Part shown: piece by piece, positions 34,910-45,945 of the stretch | How the letters are laid out: the number at the start of each line of letters is the position of its first letter | How positions within the stretch are numbered: the stretch's first letter is position 1 | Assembly (NCBI RefSeq): GCF_047495875.1 | Contig: NC_092474.1 | Span: 14,676,200 to 14,740,199, forward strand | Direction of reading: 5' to 3' | Length of the DNA: 64,000 nt | DNA from: Pithys albifrons albifrons | Taxonomy: Eukaryota > Chordata > Aves > Passeriformes > Thamnophilidae | Notes under the pieces: model-generated | Databases searched by the model: none | Told to the model about the DNA's origin: nothing | What the model saw: only the letters and a program-made list of their open reading frames with translations | Program-made: the position numbers and the translations under genes

Positions 34910-36297
34910 GGGACAGACCATAAGGATCTGTGCCAGGCCCATGGGTCAGGACAGCCTTATTTTGTGGTTGTCTTTTGGGCAGCTTGGCCAGTGAAGACAG
35001 AAAGCTGCATCTGACCTTGGGTGGGGATCAGAGGTCAGTGCAACTTGCTCTGTTCAGCACGGCCCAGGCAAAGGGCCCATTATTTTCTGCCTCAGCCCTG
35101 GAGACAGACAACAGCGTCTTAAAACAGGATTCTCTCATCAATCATTTATTGGATTTATGCAGCTTCACTTAGGAACCTGATTTATATTTCCTCTCAATTT
35201 ACTGCATTGGAATTGTTTGCAAATAGGCACGTGAATCACGGGCTGGAGAAGAAAAAAAAGCTATTTTCAAGCTTCATTTAGGCCTTTTGAAGCATTAATT
35301 TTTAGTTGCAAAGGCTATTTTTTGCTAAATTGGTTTTCAGATCTTGTCTTCCTTCTGCTGGGTTATAAATTTAGTGCTGCTGGAGCAAAAATGATCAGAA
35401 TTGGATTTTTTTCAGTCCTCTGAGGCAGGTGCTAGGGCCTCATTCTGTCCTGGGCTGCGGCACCAGAGAAGACAATTTGGTTCCTGCTGTTGAAACAGAA
35501 ATACCCTCCACCCAGCACAATTTAGCACAAGATCCTGAGGACAAACCCCAGCCCAGTGCACACCCTTATGTCTTTCTCTGGCATCAGGATTGGATGTTTC
35601 CTTCAAGAAGATTCCAAATTCTTAAGCTATGCTCTGAGAGCACCTTTGGACTTTGAAAATCACCCTTGAATGGAGCAAGGGAAAAGCCTTCAGCTCAGCT
35701 GTTTGAAAGGTGAACTTGTTTCAGGGCCACAGCATCTCAGCAGCATGTGTGGGTGGGTGGGTGGGGGATGATGTTTTATTTAAACTCAAAGGCATGAGAT
35801 TCCAGCTCAGTTCAAACAAATCCTTCAGTGGGAAAATATGCACATATTTTTGACACAAATCTGTCTGCAGCTCCATTAATTCTCTGCCAAAGTGCTTTAC
35901 CTGCTGCAGCAGATGATAATTCAGCAATGTAAACAGAGCCTTTTAATTTCATTTCGGGATCACGAAGAGAAACAAACTGATTAACAAAAGCAGCGTAAAC
36001 AATGGTTCTGCCTCCTCCTGTTAGGATTAGTATTTGCCTGGTATTAATGCTGCTTTCCCTGGAGCCTGTGCCAGCACAGCCCTCTGGGTGCCGGGCACTG
36101 GGCTGAGCCAGCCCTGTCCAAGGACACGCTTCTATGCCAGCAGGATGGGGTTTGCTGTGTGAACACGGGGAGAGGGACTTCTGCACACTGAGATCCACCA
36201 GCAGAGAGGGAAATGCATCCCCTTGGCTTCTGCAGTTTTCCAAGGAGCTCTTTTTCCTGCTGTTGGGGCTGCCCCACCATCCACAGGATCCACACCA
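34910..36297. other. Unique-looking DNA with an AT-rich island
   Basis: No recognised repeat. 35100-35420 is clearly AT-rich, with T-rich blocks such as 'ggctattttttgctaaattg', set within GC-richer flanks. 35720-36010 is similar. These are candidates for conserved non-coding DNA but nothing here proves it. A (GGGT)n-like run lies at 35749-35765. Confidence 0.4.
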
Positions 36298-36626
36298 CAG
36301 AATCATCACAGAGGCAGACTGGGTTGGGTTGGAAGGGACCTGACAGACCATCTCATCCCACCCCCTGCCATGTGCAAGGACACCTTCTACTCTCCCATGT
36401 TGCTCCAGCCTGCCCTTGGACATTACAAAGGATGAGGCAGCCACAGCTTCTCTGGGCAACCCGTCCCAGGGACTCACCAGCCTCCCAGCGAAGGAGGGAT
36501 ATTCCTTCCAAATATCCCATCTAACTCTGCCCTCTGGCAATGGGAAGCCATTCCCCCTTGCCTTGCCACTTCAGACCCTCATTCAAAGTCCCTCTCCAGC
36601 TCTCCTGGAGCCCCTTTAGGCTCTGG
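36298..36626 (-). repeat. CR1 LINE fragment, 3' end
   Basis: Antisense CR1: 'gggttgggttggaagggacc', 'ccctgccatgtgcaaggaca', 'agccacagcttctctgggca', 'atatcccatctaactctgcc', 'gcaatgggaagccattcccc' and 'gctctcctggagccccttta'. The 3' terminus is blurred. Confidence 0.92.
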
Positions 36627-36689
36627 AAATTCACTTCCTTACACATCCAGTGCTAAGACAGCAAGGAGGGACTCCAGGGTGGGACATGA

Positions 36690-36799
36690 AACTACATGGT
36701 GGGATTGTTGGGGTGTTCTGTGCAGGGCCAGGAGTTGAACCTGATGATCCTTGTGGGTCACTCCTAACTCCAGACATTCTCTGATTCCATGATTCTACT
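36690..36799 (+). repeat. CR1 LINE fragment, extreme 3' end
   Basis: Sense: 'gattgttggggtgttctgtg', 'gcagggccaggagttgaacc', 'tgatgatccttgtgggtcac' and CTGATTCCATGATTCTA. It belongs to the same 3'-end type as the antisense copy at 31258. Confidence 0.85.
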
Positions 36800-37972
36800 T
36801 GGCAAGTGAGCCTTCAGGTATCCTGAAAGAGGTTTGCTCAAGGGCAAGGGGAAGGGATAAACCTCTACACTACAGAGTCCCCCAAACCAGCTCAGGGAGC
36901 TTTGTGAGGCTCCTGCACCACAAGAAACAGTAGGGAGTGCTTGGGAGGTGACACAGCACGTCCCAGTGTGTCAGGAACCAACTGGACATGAGTTCAGTGC
37001 AAGCACAGGGGAGTGACAAAATGTCATCCCAGCTTGGGCAAGGGGAGAGGGAGGTGCTCAGAGCTCCTGCTCAGGACACCAGCCACGCTGCAAGCCCAGG
37101 AGAGGAGCACCCATCACCCACAGGAGAGCTGGCAGGGCACACAGTAGGCCTGGGGGAAGGAGACATTACAGGAGCTCCTTCTCCACAACACCTAAGCAAA
37201 AAATACGTGTTTGAGCAATAAAAGACAGCAAGATGTGGCTCCTCTCTGGACAAGAACTCCAACACATCCAGCTAGCTGGAAGGTGATCCATGCTGAGATG
37301 CATGCAGGGGTGGCAGACGGCCTGTGGAGAAGTGAAAGGGCTGCAGGACAAGCTACAGAGATGATGCTCAAGCCAAAGGCTGAATTAAACCTTGATGATC
37401 TGGTTTGTGCTCCAGTTGCCAGAGAAGAGAAACCCAGAAGGCAGCAAAGTTTTGGTTCTACAAACACACTTTTTTCTTGCTATTTTTTAATGCTGAACAC
37501 AGCAGCTGCTGTTTTACTCTTTGCTGTGGAAAACAACACATTGGACCTCTGCAAGAAGTGGCACATGTAGGTCTCCACAGGGACAGAGCAGCTTTCAGCA
37601 CATCTATCAGTCCACTGTAAGCGATGAGCACCACAATGGAAGAGATGGTTTGGGGAATGCAAACACTTCCATCTCCATAGGTAAGTCATCCCGTGGGAAG
37701 CCCTATGGAAGTGGTTGTGCTGAGAGCAGGAGGGTGAAGGGATGGCACAGCACCCACACCAGGCTTTGCTGGGGTCCTGGGGTTAAGGAGGCAACATGTA
37801 GACTAAGAACTCACTCAGATTACTTACACAGATACCCTAAAGCTCATGACACTTGGGATCCATGTAAAATATTTCACTGCTGGGGCAGATGAGTTACCTC
37901 ATCCTGGGGCATTCCAAGGTGTTGGAGATGAGAAGCAAGGAATCTCAGAGAGATCAGCATGGCATCTTGACG
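36800..37972. other. Unique-looking non-coding DNA
   Basis: No recognised repeat or exon. Confidence 0.35.
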
Positions 37973-38182
37973 CTCCCAGGGCTGGAGCCCCTGTGCTCTG
38001 GAGTCAGGCTGGAAGAGCTGGGGATGTTCAGCCTGGAGAAGGAGAGGTCTCAGGGAACGCTGAGAGTCCCTTTCAGTGCCTAAAGGGGCTCCAAGTGAGC
38101 TGAAGAGAGACTTGGTACAAGGGTCTGGAGGGACAGGGAGGGCAAGGAGGAATTGCGTCCCACTGTCAGAGGGCAGGGTTAG
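37973..38182 (+). repeat. CR1 LINE, outer copy, first segment
   Basis: Sense CR1: 'agggctggagcccctgtgct', 'gggatgttcagcctggagaa', 'gcctaaaggggctccaagtg' and 'ctgtcagagggcagggttag'. It is broken at GGTTAG (38177-38182) and continues at 39223. Confidence 0.9.
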
Positions 38183-39222
38183 AATCACAGAACAGAATCA
38201 CAGAGTATCTTGAGTTGGAAGGGACCCTCAAAGGATCATCGAGTCCAACTCCTGACCCTGCACAGGACACACCAACAATCCCACCTCATCCCTGTCCTGT
38301 TGTCCAAGCACTCCCGGAGCTCTGGCAGCCTTGGGGCTGTGCCCACTGCCCTGGGGAACCTGTTCAGTGCCCACCACCCACTGGGGGAAGAGCCTTTCCC
38401 TGAGATCCAACCTAACCCTGCCCTGACACAGCTCCAAACATTCCCTGGGGTCCCTTCACTGCTCCTGACAGTGAACACATAGATACCACCTTCTCTGCTG
38501 ACCCTCAGGAGGATGCTGAAGATCCCAGTGAGGTCTGCCCTCAGTCTCTTCTCCAGCTGAACACACCAAGTGCCCTCAGTGTCCTCACACTCTGCCCCTC
38601 CAGGCCCTGAACCATCTCTGTGTCCCTCCTTTGGACACTCTCCAATGGCTCAATCTCTCCCTTCCATTGTGTTCCCCCAAACTGTCCCCCCATTGCAGGT
38701 GAGGCTGCCCCAGGGCAGAGCAGAGCGGGACAATCCCCTCCCTGGCCTGGCCATGCTGGGCCTGATGCCCCCCAGGGCAGGGATGTCCCTCCTGGCTCCA
38801 GGGCCCTGCTGGCTGGTGGCCAACTGGCCACTGACCAGGACCCCCAGTGCCCTTTCTTGGAACTGCTTTCCAGCCTCTCATTCCCAGTCTGTCCATACAT
38901 CCGGGGTTGCCCCATCCCAGGGAGAGAATTTGCACTGTCCCTTGTGGAAGGTCACACGGTTGGTGATGGCCCAGCCCTCTAATCTGTTGAGGTGTCTGCA
39001 GGGCCTCACTGCCCTTGAGGGAGTCAACAGCTCATCTCAGTTTAATGTCATCAACAAACTTACATTTATGAAGATGTTGACGAGCACCGGGCTGGGGATG
39101 GAGCCCTGTGGAACCCACTAGTGAGCAGTTCCAACCTGATGTCACTGTCACCCTTTGTGTCTGACCCATGACCAGCTGCTCACCCACCCCATGACACCGT
39201 TATCCAGCTGTGGGCTGAATAC
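38183..39222 (-). mobile_element. CR1 LINE, inner copy, about 1040 bp, with ORF2 remnants
   Basis: An antisense CR1 inserted in a sense CR1, with GGTTAG on both sides (38177-38182 and 39223-39228). It starts at its 3' end (AGAATCACAGAACAGAATCAC) and runs back through the untranslated region into ORF2. On the minus strand K-F-V-D-D-I-K-L (antisense of 39038-39061) is a worn form of the FADD catalytic box of CR1 reverse transcriptase. Further on comes G-N-E-R-L-E-S-S, then I-E-P-L-E-S-V-Q-R-R and M-V-Q-G-L-E-G, hallmarks of the ORF2 C-terminus. These pieces lie in different frames and the stretch between the FADD box and GNERLESS is shortened, so the protein is dead. The copy is 5'-truncated inside the reverse transcriptase. 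Confidence 0.9.
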
Positions 39223-39437
39223 GGTTAGATGGGATACAGGGAAGGAATCCCTGTGAGGGTGGGCAGGCCCTGGCACAGGTTGGGCAGAGAAGCTGTGGCT
39301 GCCCCATCCCTGGGAGTGTCCAAGGCCGGGTTGGACAGGGCTTGGAGCCACCTGGGCTGGTGGGAGGTGTCCCTGCCATGGTTGGAATTGGATGATTGTT
39401 AAGGTTCCTCCCAACCCTAACCATTCCATGATTCTAC
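39223..39437 (+). repeat. CR1 LINE, outer copy, second segment (3' end)
   Basis: Sense CR1 resuming with 'ggttagatgggatacaggga', then 'gcacaggttgggcagagaag', 'gtccaaggccgggttggaca', 'tggatgattgttaaggttcc' and CCATTCCATGATTCTA. It joins directly to 38182 when the inner copy is left out. Confidence 0.9.
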
Positions 39438-40147
39438 GACTTCCTGCTCAGGCTGTGGCATGTCAAGCTCCGAGGGAGAACTGCCATTCCTGCTGGAGGA
39501 ACCAATGAAAGGGGTGAAGCAAATTCATGGACAGTGGGGAAGTAGACAGCTCTTAGGCAACATCAGAGCTTTGCAGGGAAACCATGATAAATAAGGGTTC
39601 CAGGTAGGTAATTTAGAACTTAGGTAATAACAAAGTAACCACCTGTGTGCTAGTTTGTTGCAACTTAATTTGCATCAAGGTTGTCATAAATATTGAAAAC
39701 AATGATTTCTTAAATACTCATTGCATGTTCTTTGTCAGGGAGTGAAAAGGTTCCTGTTGCAAGGCAAGGAGGAGAAAAACTGAGCTGAAATGGTTCAGGA
39801 ACATCAAGGACCTCCTGTAGTGTGTGATCTGCAAAATGCTGCATGTTCTTAAAACTGAACTACCTCTTAGAAGAAAACATAAATGGGCAGAAATTCAGCA
39901 CTTGAGGGTCTCGGTTTTATCTCACATTTCCTCTCAAATCCATGTAAGAGCATTTCATTTGAGGGCCCACAGAAGCTCAAAGGCAGCAAGACACCAATGG
40001 AAGGAAGGGCCAACTGCAGGAGAAAAAGATCCTTGAGATGGTGTCTGTGAGGTGGATGGATATGAACTGCAGAGTCTCCAGGTCATCTTTGGATCCTGCA
40101 CATGAGCTCTGTGGTTCCCCCTGCCAAGGGCATGCAAGAGAAGCCAT
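39438..40147. other. Unique-looking non-coding DNA
   Basis: No recognised repeat or exon. AT-rich at 39590-39730. Confidence 0.35.
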
Positions 40148-40600
40148 AGGGCCATGGAATGGTTTGGGTGGAAGGGACGTTAAACCTCATCCAGTCCCAC
40201 CCTCTGCCACGGGCAGGGCCACCTTTCACTAGACCAAGCCTCATCCAACCTGACATTGGACACTTCCAGGGATGGGGCAGTCACAGCTTCTCTGGGCAAC
40301 CTGTGTCAGGGCCTCCCCACCCTTAACAGGGAAGAATTCTTTCCCAATATCCCATCTAATCCTGCTTTCTGGCACTGGGAAGGCATTCCCCCTTGTCTTG
40401 TCCCTCCAGGCCCTTGTCTAAGTCCCTCTCCAGCTCCTTTGGAGCTCCTTCAGGCACTGGAAGAAAGTCTAAGGTCTTCTCTTCACTTTGCTTCTCCTCT
40501 TCTCAAGCTGGACACCCCCAGCTCTCCCAGACTGTCCTCAGAGAAAAGTCTCCCAGCCCAAATGGGCCTCTGGTGTCTCCACTCTCATTTTGTTGAGGAT
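40148..40600 (-). repeat. CR1 LINE fragment, 3' end, about 450 bp
   Basis: Antisense CR1: CATGGAATGGTTTGGGTGG, 'gccacgggcagggccacctt', 'gatggggcagtcacagcttc', 'aagaattctttcccaatatc', 'tccctctccagctcctttgg' and 'ctggacacccccagctctcc'. The distal part is diverged. Confidence 0.92.
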
Positions 40601-40763
40601 GGAGTGGAAGTGCTGGTGATGGTGGAGCAGAGGCCAAAAGGAGTCATGCAGACATTGCTGGGAGTGGAACTGGGCTTGCTGGTTTGCTTTATCAACGTGT
40701 TAGAGTCTGTCAACATCTGGCAGCAGGGAAGAAAGGCTGCCAGAAGGAGGATCCCTTTGACTT

Positions 40764-41561
40764 TGTGAAACCAGTTTAACTTACTTTAATCCTGTTAACC
40801 ACATCAAGAGGTCAGTGTGATCTTGTCCCAGTTCAGCAGGTGGGACCAGTTTATCCCTGTGTGGGTGTGACCAAAGCTGTGTATTCTATGCCCTCTATTC
40901 ATTTCCCAGGAACTGTTCCCAATGGCCCATTGGCAGCAGCTGCCCAGGGCACAGCTGAGCCCTCAGGCTGGGAGCTGGCTGGGAAAGAAGCCTGGCAGAG
41001 GAGCTGGGAGAACTGCCCTGCAGGGACTCCTTGGCACCTCCACACCCACCTGAGGGCTCAGCTCTGCCCATGGGTCAGCAACGATTCCAAAATCCCCCCT
41101 GAGTGCCAGAGTCAGATCCCCCAGTGTGGAACTCCCTGCCCTGGGGGAGGCACTGGGGGCTCCCACCTGGAACTGGGGGTGTATAATCTCAGGGTTTGGG
41201 ACCTCTGGGACCACTTGTGGGATTCAGAGGAGGAGCAGAATCTCGACAGGAGGAGCCCACCACTCTCCACCAGACTGTGCCATCATCTGCACCAACAGGT
41301 TTGTCCCTTCCTTTTCCTTTGGACTCAAAGGAACCACGTGGGGCTCAGCACAGGGGCCACCAAACCCCCCTGTGTTTGTGCCCCAGGGGGCTGGGTTAGA
41401 CTGCTGGGGTTTGTGGGTTAAACCCAATTTCTCTTTGTGCTATTGCATTTATTGAAATATGGTTATTAAATTGAAACTGATTTATAATCTCTCTTGTGGT
41501 TGGTTTGTTTCTCCTGCTGGTTTGCCTTTAAACCACCAGAGATCTCCAAGCCAAGGTGACA
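40764..41561 (+). mobile_element. Probable ERV LTR, about 800 bp
   Basis: Plus-strand sequence with an ATTAAA signal at 41465-41470. It follows 'tttctctttgtgctattgca' and leads to 'tcttgtggttggtttgtttc', 'tgcctttaaaccaccagaga' and GGTGACA at 41561. The region upstream ('gaggaggagcagaatctcga', 'accccgtgtttgtgcc'-like text) resembles the end of a bird ERVL-type LTR. A TG at 40764 could be the start, but I see no target-site duplication, so both ends are approximate. Confidence 0.5.
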
Positions 41562-41573
41562 TACACAGATGTC

Positions 41574-41700
41574 ATGGTTTAAGCCCAATCAGCAACTAAG
41601 GACCCCTCTGACCCACCAGTGGGATGGGAAGGAGAATCAGGAAAGAAAAAAAAGTAAAATAAAACCCCCAAAAACCCAAACCAAGAAAAAAAATATACAC
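41574..41700 (-). mobile_element. ERV LTR fragment (bird ERVK-type)
   Basis: 'tgtcatggtttaagcccaat', 'cagcaactaaggacc', 'cagtgggatgggaaggagaa', then an A-rich stretch with 'aagtaaaataaaaccc'. On the minus strand this would end ...TAAACCATGACA, a closing sequence familiar from bird LTRs. It is truncated in the A-rich part just before a CR1 3' end at 41707. Confidence 0.6.
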
Positions 41701-41706
41701 AATCTG

Positions 41707-41890
41707 TAGAATCACAGAAATGTTACAAATGGAAATGACCACCTAGAACACTGTGTGCAACCATTTACCTAATTAACCTAACACTGCCAAGGCCATCACC
41801 AAACCATGTCCCTAATCACCACATCTACACATGGAACACATGCAGGGATGGTGATCTCACCACTTCCCCCAGTTTACACATTGAGCAGGA
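41707..41890 (-). repeat. CR1 LINE fragment, 3' end (diverged)
   Basis: Antisense CR1: AGAATCACAGAAATGTTAC, 'aacactgccaaggccatcac', 'caaaccatgtccctaatcac' and 'gcagggatggtgatctcacc'. The same subfamily style as 29800 and 62246. Confidence 0.8.
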
Positions 41891-42489
41891 CATTCTCTGG
41901 TGTGGAACATCCTCTGCCCAGTTTGGGTCACCTCTCCTGGCCGTGGTTCCTCCCAGCTTTTTGTGCACCTGCTCACTGCCAGAGCCTGGGACACTGAGAA
42001 GTCCTGGATTTAGAGTAAGCACAGCTTGGCCCCAACCAAAACATCAGTGTCTTATCAGTGTTATTCTCAAACACTTCCCTGGAGCACCTCCTAGAAGAAT
42101 TAATTCTATGCCAGCCAAACCAGGACAGCAGGACAGTGGTGGCAGCACCTTGCTAAAGGGGTCAGGTAGTCCAGCCAGAGAAACTCTGACCCCACAAGGA
42201 GAGGATGGAAAGATGGGACAGACACTTGTCACCATCCTGCAATTGTGGACTGGTAATATCAGATGTCCTGAACACACAGAAACATCCCTGGGAGGTGACA
42301 GCCAGGCCCTGGCTCAGAGTAAGCTGAGAAAGGTGAGTTACTGTTCTCACCCCAATCCCAGCAAAGCCTCCATGTGACAGATCAGAGCACAGGGAACTAG
42401 GATGGGTATTATTTGGGAGCTTTCATTCAAAAATAATTCCTACCGTTTATGATTTATGATATTTATGTTTGCCACATGACCTGTGTGAG
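41891..42489. other. Unique-looking non-coding DNA
   Basis: No recognised repeat or exon. Confidence 0.35.
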
Positions 42490-42661
42490 AGGGACGGGTT
42501 GGACAGAGAAGCTGTGGCTGCCCCATCCCTGGAAGTGTCCAAGGCCAGGTTGGACACAGCTTGGAGCAACCTGGGACAGTGGAAGGTATTGCTACTCATG
42601 GCAGGGGGTGGTACTGGATGGGCTTTAAGGTCCCTTCCAACCCAAACCACTTCATGATTCT
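42490..42661 (+). repeat. CR1 LINE fragment, extreme 3' end
   Basis: Sense CR1: 'gacagagaagctgtggctgc', 'gtccaaggccaggttggaca', 'tgggctttaaggtcccttcc' and CCACTTCATGATTCT. Confidence 0.9.
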
Positions 42662-43816
42662 CCCAAGTTGCTGCATGGTCTGTCTGTCTTTGGGGACCAA
42701 GCAGTGACACCAATGTACTTTGGATTTTCACACACACACAGACAATAAACCAATCAGAAAAATACCATCTGTGGGATGCTTGACTGTAATTTTACAAACC
42801 ATTGATGTAAGAAAGACAGATGAAAGACAGAAAGAAATCTCAAGCTTCTAAAATTTAAATCCCTGTTTCTGCAACACCTAAGCAGCTCTGAATCTGGGTC
42901 TTAGCTGCTCCTGTGAATGCTTTTGAAAGTTCTTTTTTTACACAAGAACTGGCATATTGAACCAGCACAAAGATCATCAGGGCTTTCATCCTGTTTCTGA
43001 CAGAGCCACCAGTCTCCATGTAGGTATGAGCAAGTGAAACCAGGCAGGGGTGGGAGAGCCCTGACGTGCTGCCAAAGGGAACAGGGAGCAGTTTGGAGCC
43101 TTCCAAAATTGGGACTGCACATGACCCACCCACTTTAAGGCCACAGTGGATCCCAGAAAGCCAGTTCACCTTTCCTCTCTTTAAACTCACTCTCTCCTTT
43201 GCCTCCCACAGCATCCTGGGGCAAAGATCTCCACAAGTGATGGGTGTGCAGTGATGCTCCAGCCTCACCATTTCACTGAGTGCTATCAGGGCTAAAAATA
43301 ATGACTAATTACTCTGTGCTCCCCTGCCCTGTCCCTCATGCTGCTCTGACACCTTCTGCACAAAGGTCTCCAAAAGTGTAAAACCTCTGCACGGGTCCTT
43401 CCCCATCCAAGACCTCTCTGTATCTCTGATCCCTCTGGCTGCCCATCTCACAAGCTTTTCCTTTGCTCCAGCATCTTTTCTGAGGCAGGGCAATAAGAAA
43501 TCCATGGATTATTCTAAGCATGGGCATACCATAGGCTTATTATATCCATATTAAAAAAGCTTCTCTCTCAGTGGCATAAAATCTTTGCACATTCAAAACA
43601 AATTGATTCCTTGTTAGCATTAAAAAGTGATCTCAGTTTTCAAAGCACAAAGTTGCTGTAAAATTCGTGTACACACAAGCTGACATTTCCAGAGGAAGGA
43701 GGATAAAATTAGCCTCATGCTCCAGCCAGAGGGAACAAGGTTTGCTGAAGCCTTTAACTGCATGAGGAGCCAAAGTCCCACCAAGTTCAACGTGTAAACT
43801 TTGACGATGGGATAAA
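42662..43816. other. Unique-looking non-coding DNA
   Basis: No recognised repeat or exon. A short (CA)n sits at 42730-42740. Confidence 0.35.
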
Positions 43817-44270
43817 GAATCACAGAATCAGGGAACAGTTCGAGTTGGGAGGGACCTTAAAGTCCATCTCATTCCACCCCCTGCCATGGGCAGGGACACC
43901 TTTTGCTATCCCAAGTTGCTCCAAGCCCTGTCCAACTGGCCTTGAACACTTCCAGGGATGGGGCAGCCACAGCTTCTCTGCCAAACCTGTGCCAAGGCCT
44001 CAGCACCTTCACAGAGAGCAATTTCTCCCCAACTTCTCACCTATCCCTGTCCTCTGGCAGTGGGAAGCCATTCCCCTTTGTCCTGTCCCTCCATCCCTTG
44101 TCCCAGGTCCCTTCTCCAGCTCTCCTGGAGCCACTTTAGGCACTGGAAGGGGCTCTTGGGTGTCCCTGGAGCTTTCCCTCCTCCAGGCTGAACAATCCGA
44201 GGTCTCTCAGCCTTTCCCTGTAGGAGAGCTGTTCCATCCCCCTAATCATCTTTGTGCCTCTGTGACCTAC
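43817..44270 (-). repeat. CR1 LINE fragment, 3' end, about 455 bp
   Basis: Antisense CR1: AGAATCACAGAATCAGG, 'gagttgggagggaccttaaa', 'ccctgccatgggcagggaca', 'gggatggggcagccacagct', 'gccattcccctttgtcctgt', 'tttaggcactggaaggggct' and 'gctgaacaatccgaggtctc'. Well preserved. Confidence 0.94.
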
Positions 44271-44854
44271 AAGGTCAAATCAAAGCCCCTTGGACCTCTC
44301 TGGGCGACCCAGTTTATCAGCAAGTGGACTTTGTGGCTCAGCAAATGTCTCTGCATCATTCCTATAGCAAAGTCTTTCCTTTCACTTCAGCGCTGCTCTT
44401 TAGTGTGGGTGAACACTTAAGGCGTAACCCTAAGAAATAAACTTCAGAAGAAGAACAAATCTCTATAGGAAAGCTGAGAAATTGCTAAGAAACTAATTAA
44501 AGAAACAAGCACAAAACAACCACTTCAGCAGTACAAGCCTCCAAGAGAAAATGAGGAAAAGAAAATGCAGACCCACAACATGAAAAGAAACAAAACTAAT
44601 TTAAATTTTTGAAACTTTTTAAAGAATTTTCTATTTTTTTCCCCTGTAGCTTTGTGCTTACCCTGGTTTCTCTGCACATACCAGTCTCAGGCCACAGCTC
44701 AGCCACTGCCCTCTCACACACATGGGCAGCTGTCTGCAAAGCTGGACTTGAAGCAGATCTGTGCTTGTTTGGACCTCTGGATCCTCCAGCAGGGTCAGCA
44801 TCAGTGTCCAATGTACGTGTCTTCATGGAGGATCTTTCTCCTCTTAGCACGAAG
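44271..44854. other. Unique-looking, partly AT-rich DNA
   Basis: No recognised element. 44400-44640 is A-rich. Confidence 0.35.
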
Positions 44855-44960
44855 ACATGGAACCATTCAGGTTGGGAAAGCCCTCTAAGATCAGTGCAGT
44901 CCAGCCATCCCCCAGCACTGCACTAACCCATGTCGTCCCCAGTGCACTCCTGCAGGGCAG
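44855..44960 (-). repeat. CR1 LINE fragment, 3' end (short)
   Basis: Antisense CR1: 'catggaaccattcaggttgg', 'gaaagccctctaagatcagt' and 'ccccagcactgcactaaccc'. It ends near 44960. Confidence 0.75.
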
Positions 44961-45547
44961 CAAATGGCACCCACAGCCTGTCCCTGAGCTCCAGTGTGTG
45001 CCAAGGGGTGAGCTGAGGGGTCTGGTCCTGCAGGAGCCAACAAACTTGTCCCTCAGGCAGCATCCCTGCCACAGGCAGGGCAGCCCTAGGAGACAAATGT
45101 GATCTCTGACTCCTGATGCACAGACACAATAAGGCCACCTGGATTTAATTCTGTTTCTATCTCACAGCTGGTCAAGAGGGAAATGTAAAATCTGGCAGCT
45201 GAACCTGGTGGTAACACCAGACCTGCCACCCCCCTGGGCCCAGCAGCCAGCTCCTGTTCCCCAAATAACATGGATTTTAGCTCCAGGTCTGGACACCAAC
45301 CCTTATCTCACCCTGCCCCACCCGTCTGAAGAGCTCTTTCCACTCAGGTGTCAGTGCTGTGACCCACTCCAACAGTCTCACGTAGGACCTGAGCTGGGGT
45401 TGGTGTGTCCATGCTGGGCCTGGGACCACAGCTCTCTGCAAGATCTTCTGCAGGCAGATGACCCTCTCACCTTCTGGGAAGAAATCCTGCCCCACACATT
45501 CCCTACCTCCTGCACGCTGCTGGTGGGACCTGCTCCTGTAGCTGGAA
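44961..45547. other. Unique-looking non-coding DNA
   Basis: No recognised repeat or exon. Confidence 0.35.
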
Positions 45548-45945
45548 ATCACAGATTCTGGGAAAGACCAAAGATGTTCAAGCTCACGGAGTCCAACCTG
45601 TGCCCAATCCCCACCTTCTCACCCAGCTCAGAGCACTGACTGACATGTCCAGTCACTCCTTGGACACCTCCAGGGATGGGGACTCCACCACCTCCCTGGG
45701 CAGTCCCTTCCAATACCTGACAACCCTTTCCATGAAGAAATTCTTCTTGATGTCCAATCTGAACCTCCCCAGGTGCAGATTGAGACCATTTCCTCTTGTC
45801 CTGTTGCTTGCTGCCTGAGGGAAGAGGGCGATCCCCACTTTGCTGCAAGCTCCTGTCAGGGAGTTGAAGGGAGTTCCTTCAGGTCTGCTCTTGCAAAGAC
45901 CGAGAGCACCTTCAGCCTCCTCCAGCTCACACTGTCCCTGTTTCT
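45548..45945 (-). repeat. CR1 LINE fragment, 3' end, about 400 bp
   Basis: Antisense CR1 of the type seen in sense orientation at 1880 and 33541: 'caagctcacggagtccaacc', 'tggggactccaccacctccc', 'aagaaattcttcttgatgtc', 'gcagattgagaccatttcct' and 'ggcgatccccactttgctgc'. Confidence 0.92.

Noticed and set aside
38541..38935. Intact CR1 ORF2 C-terminus
   Set aside because: The hallmark pieces are recognisable but fall in different frames with an internal deletion, so this is a dead copy and not a coding gene.
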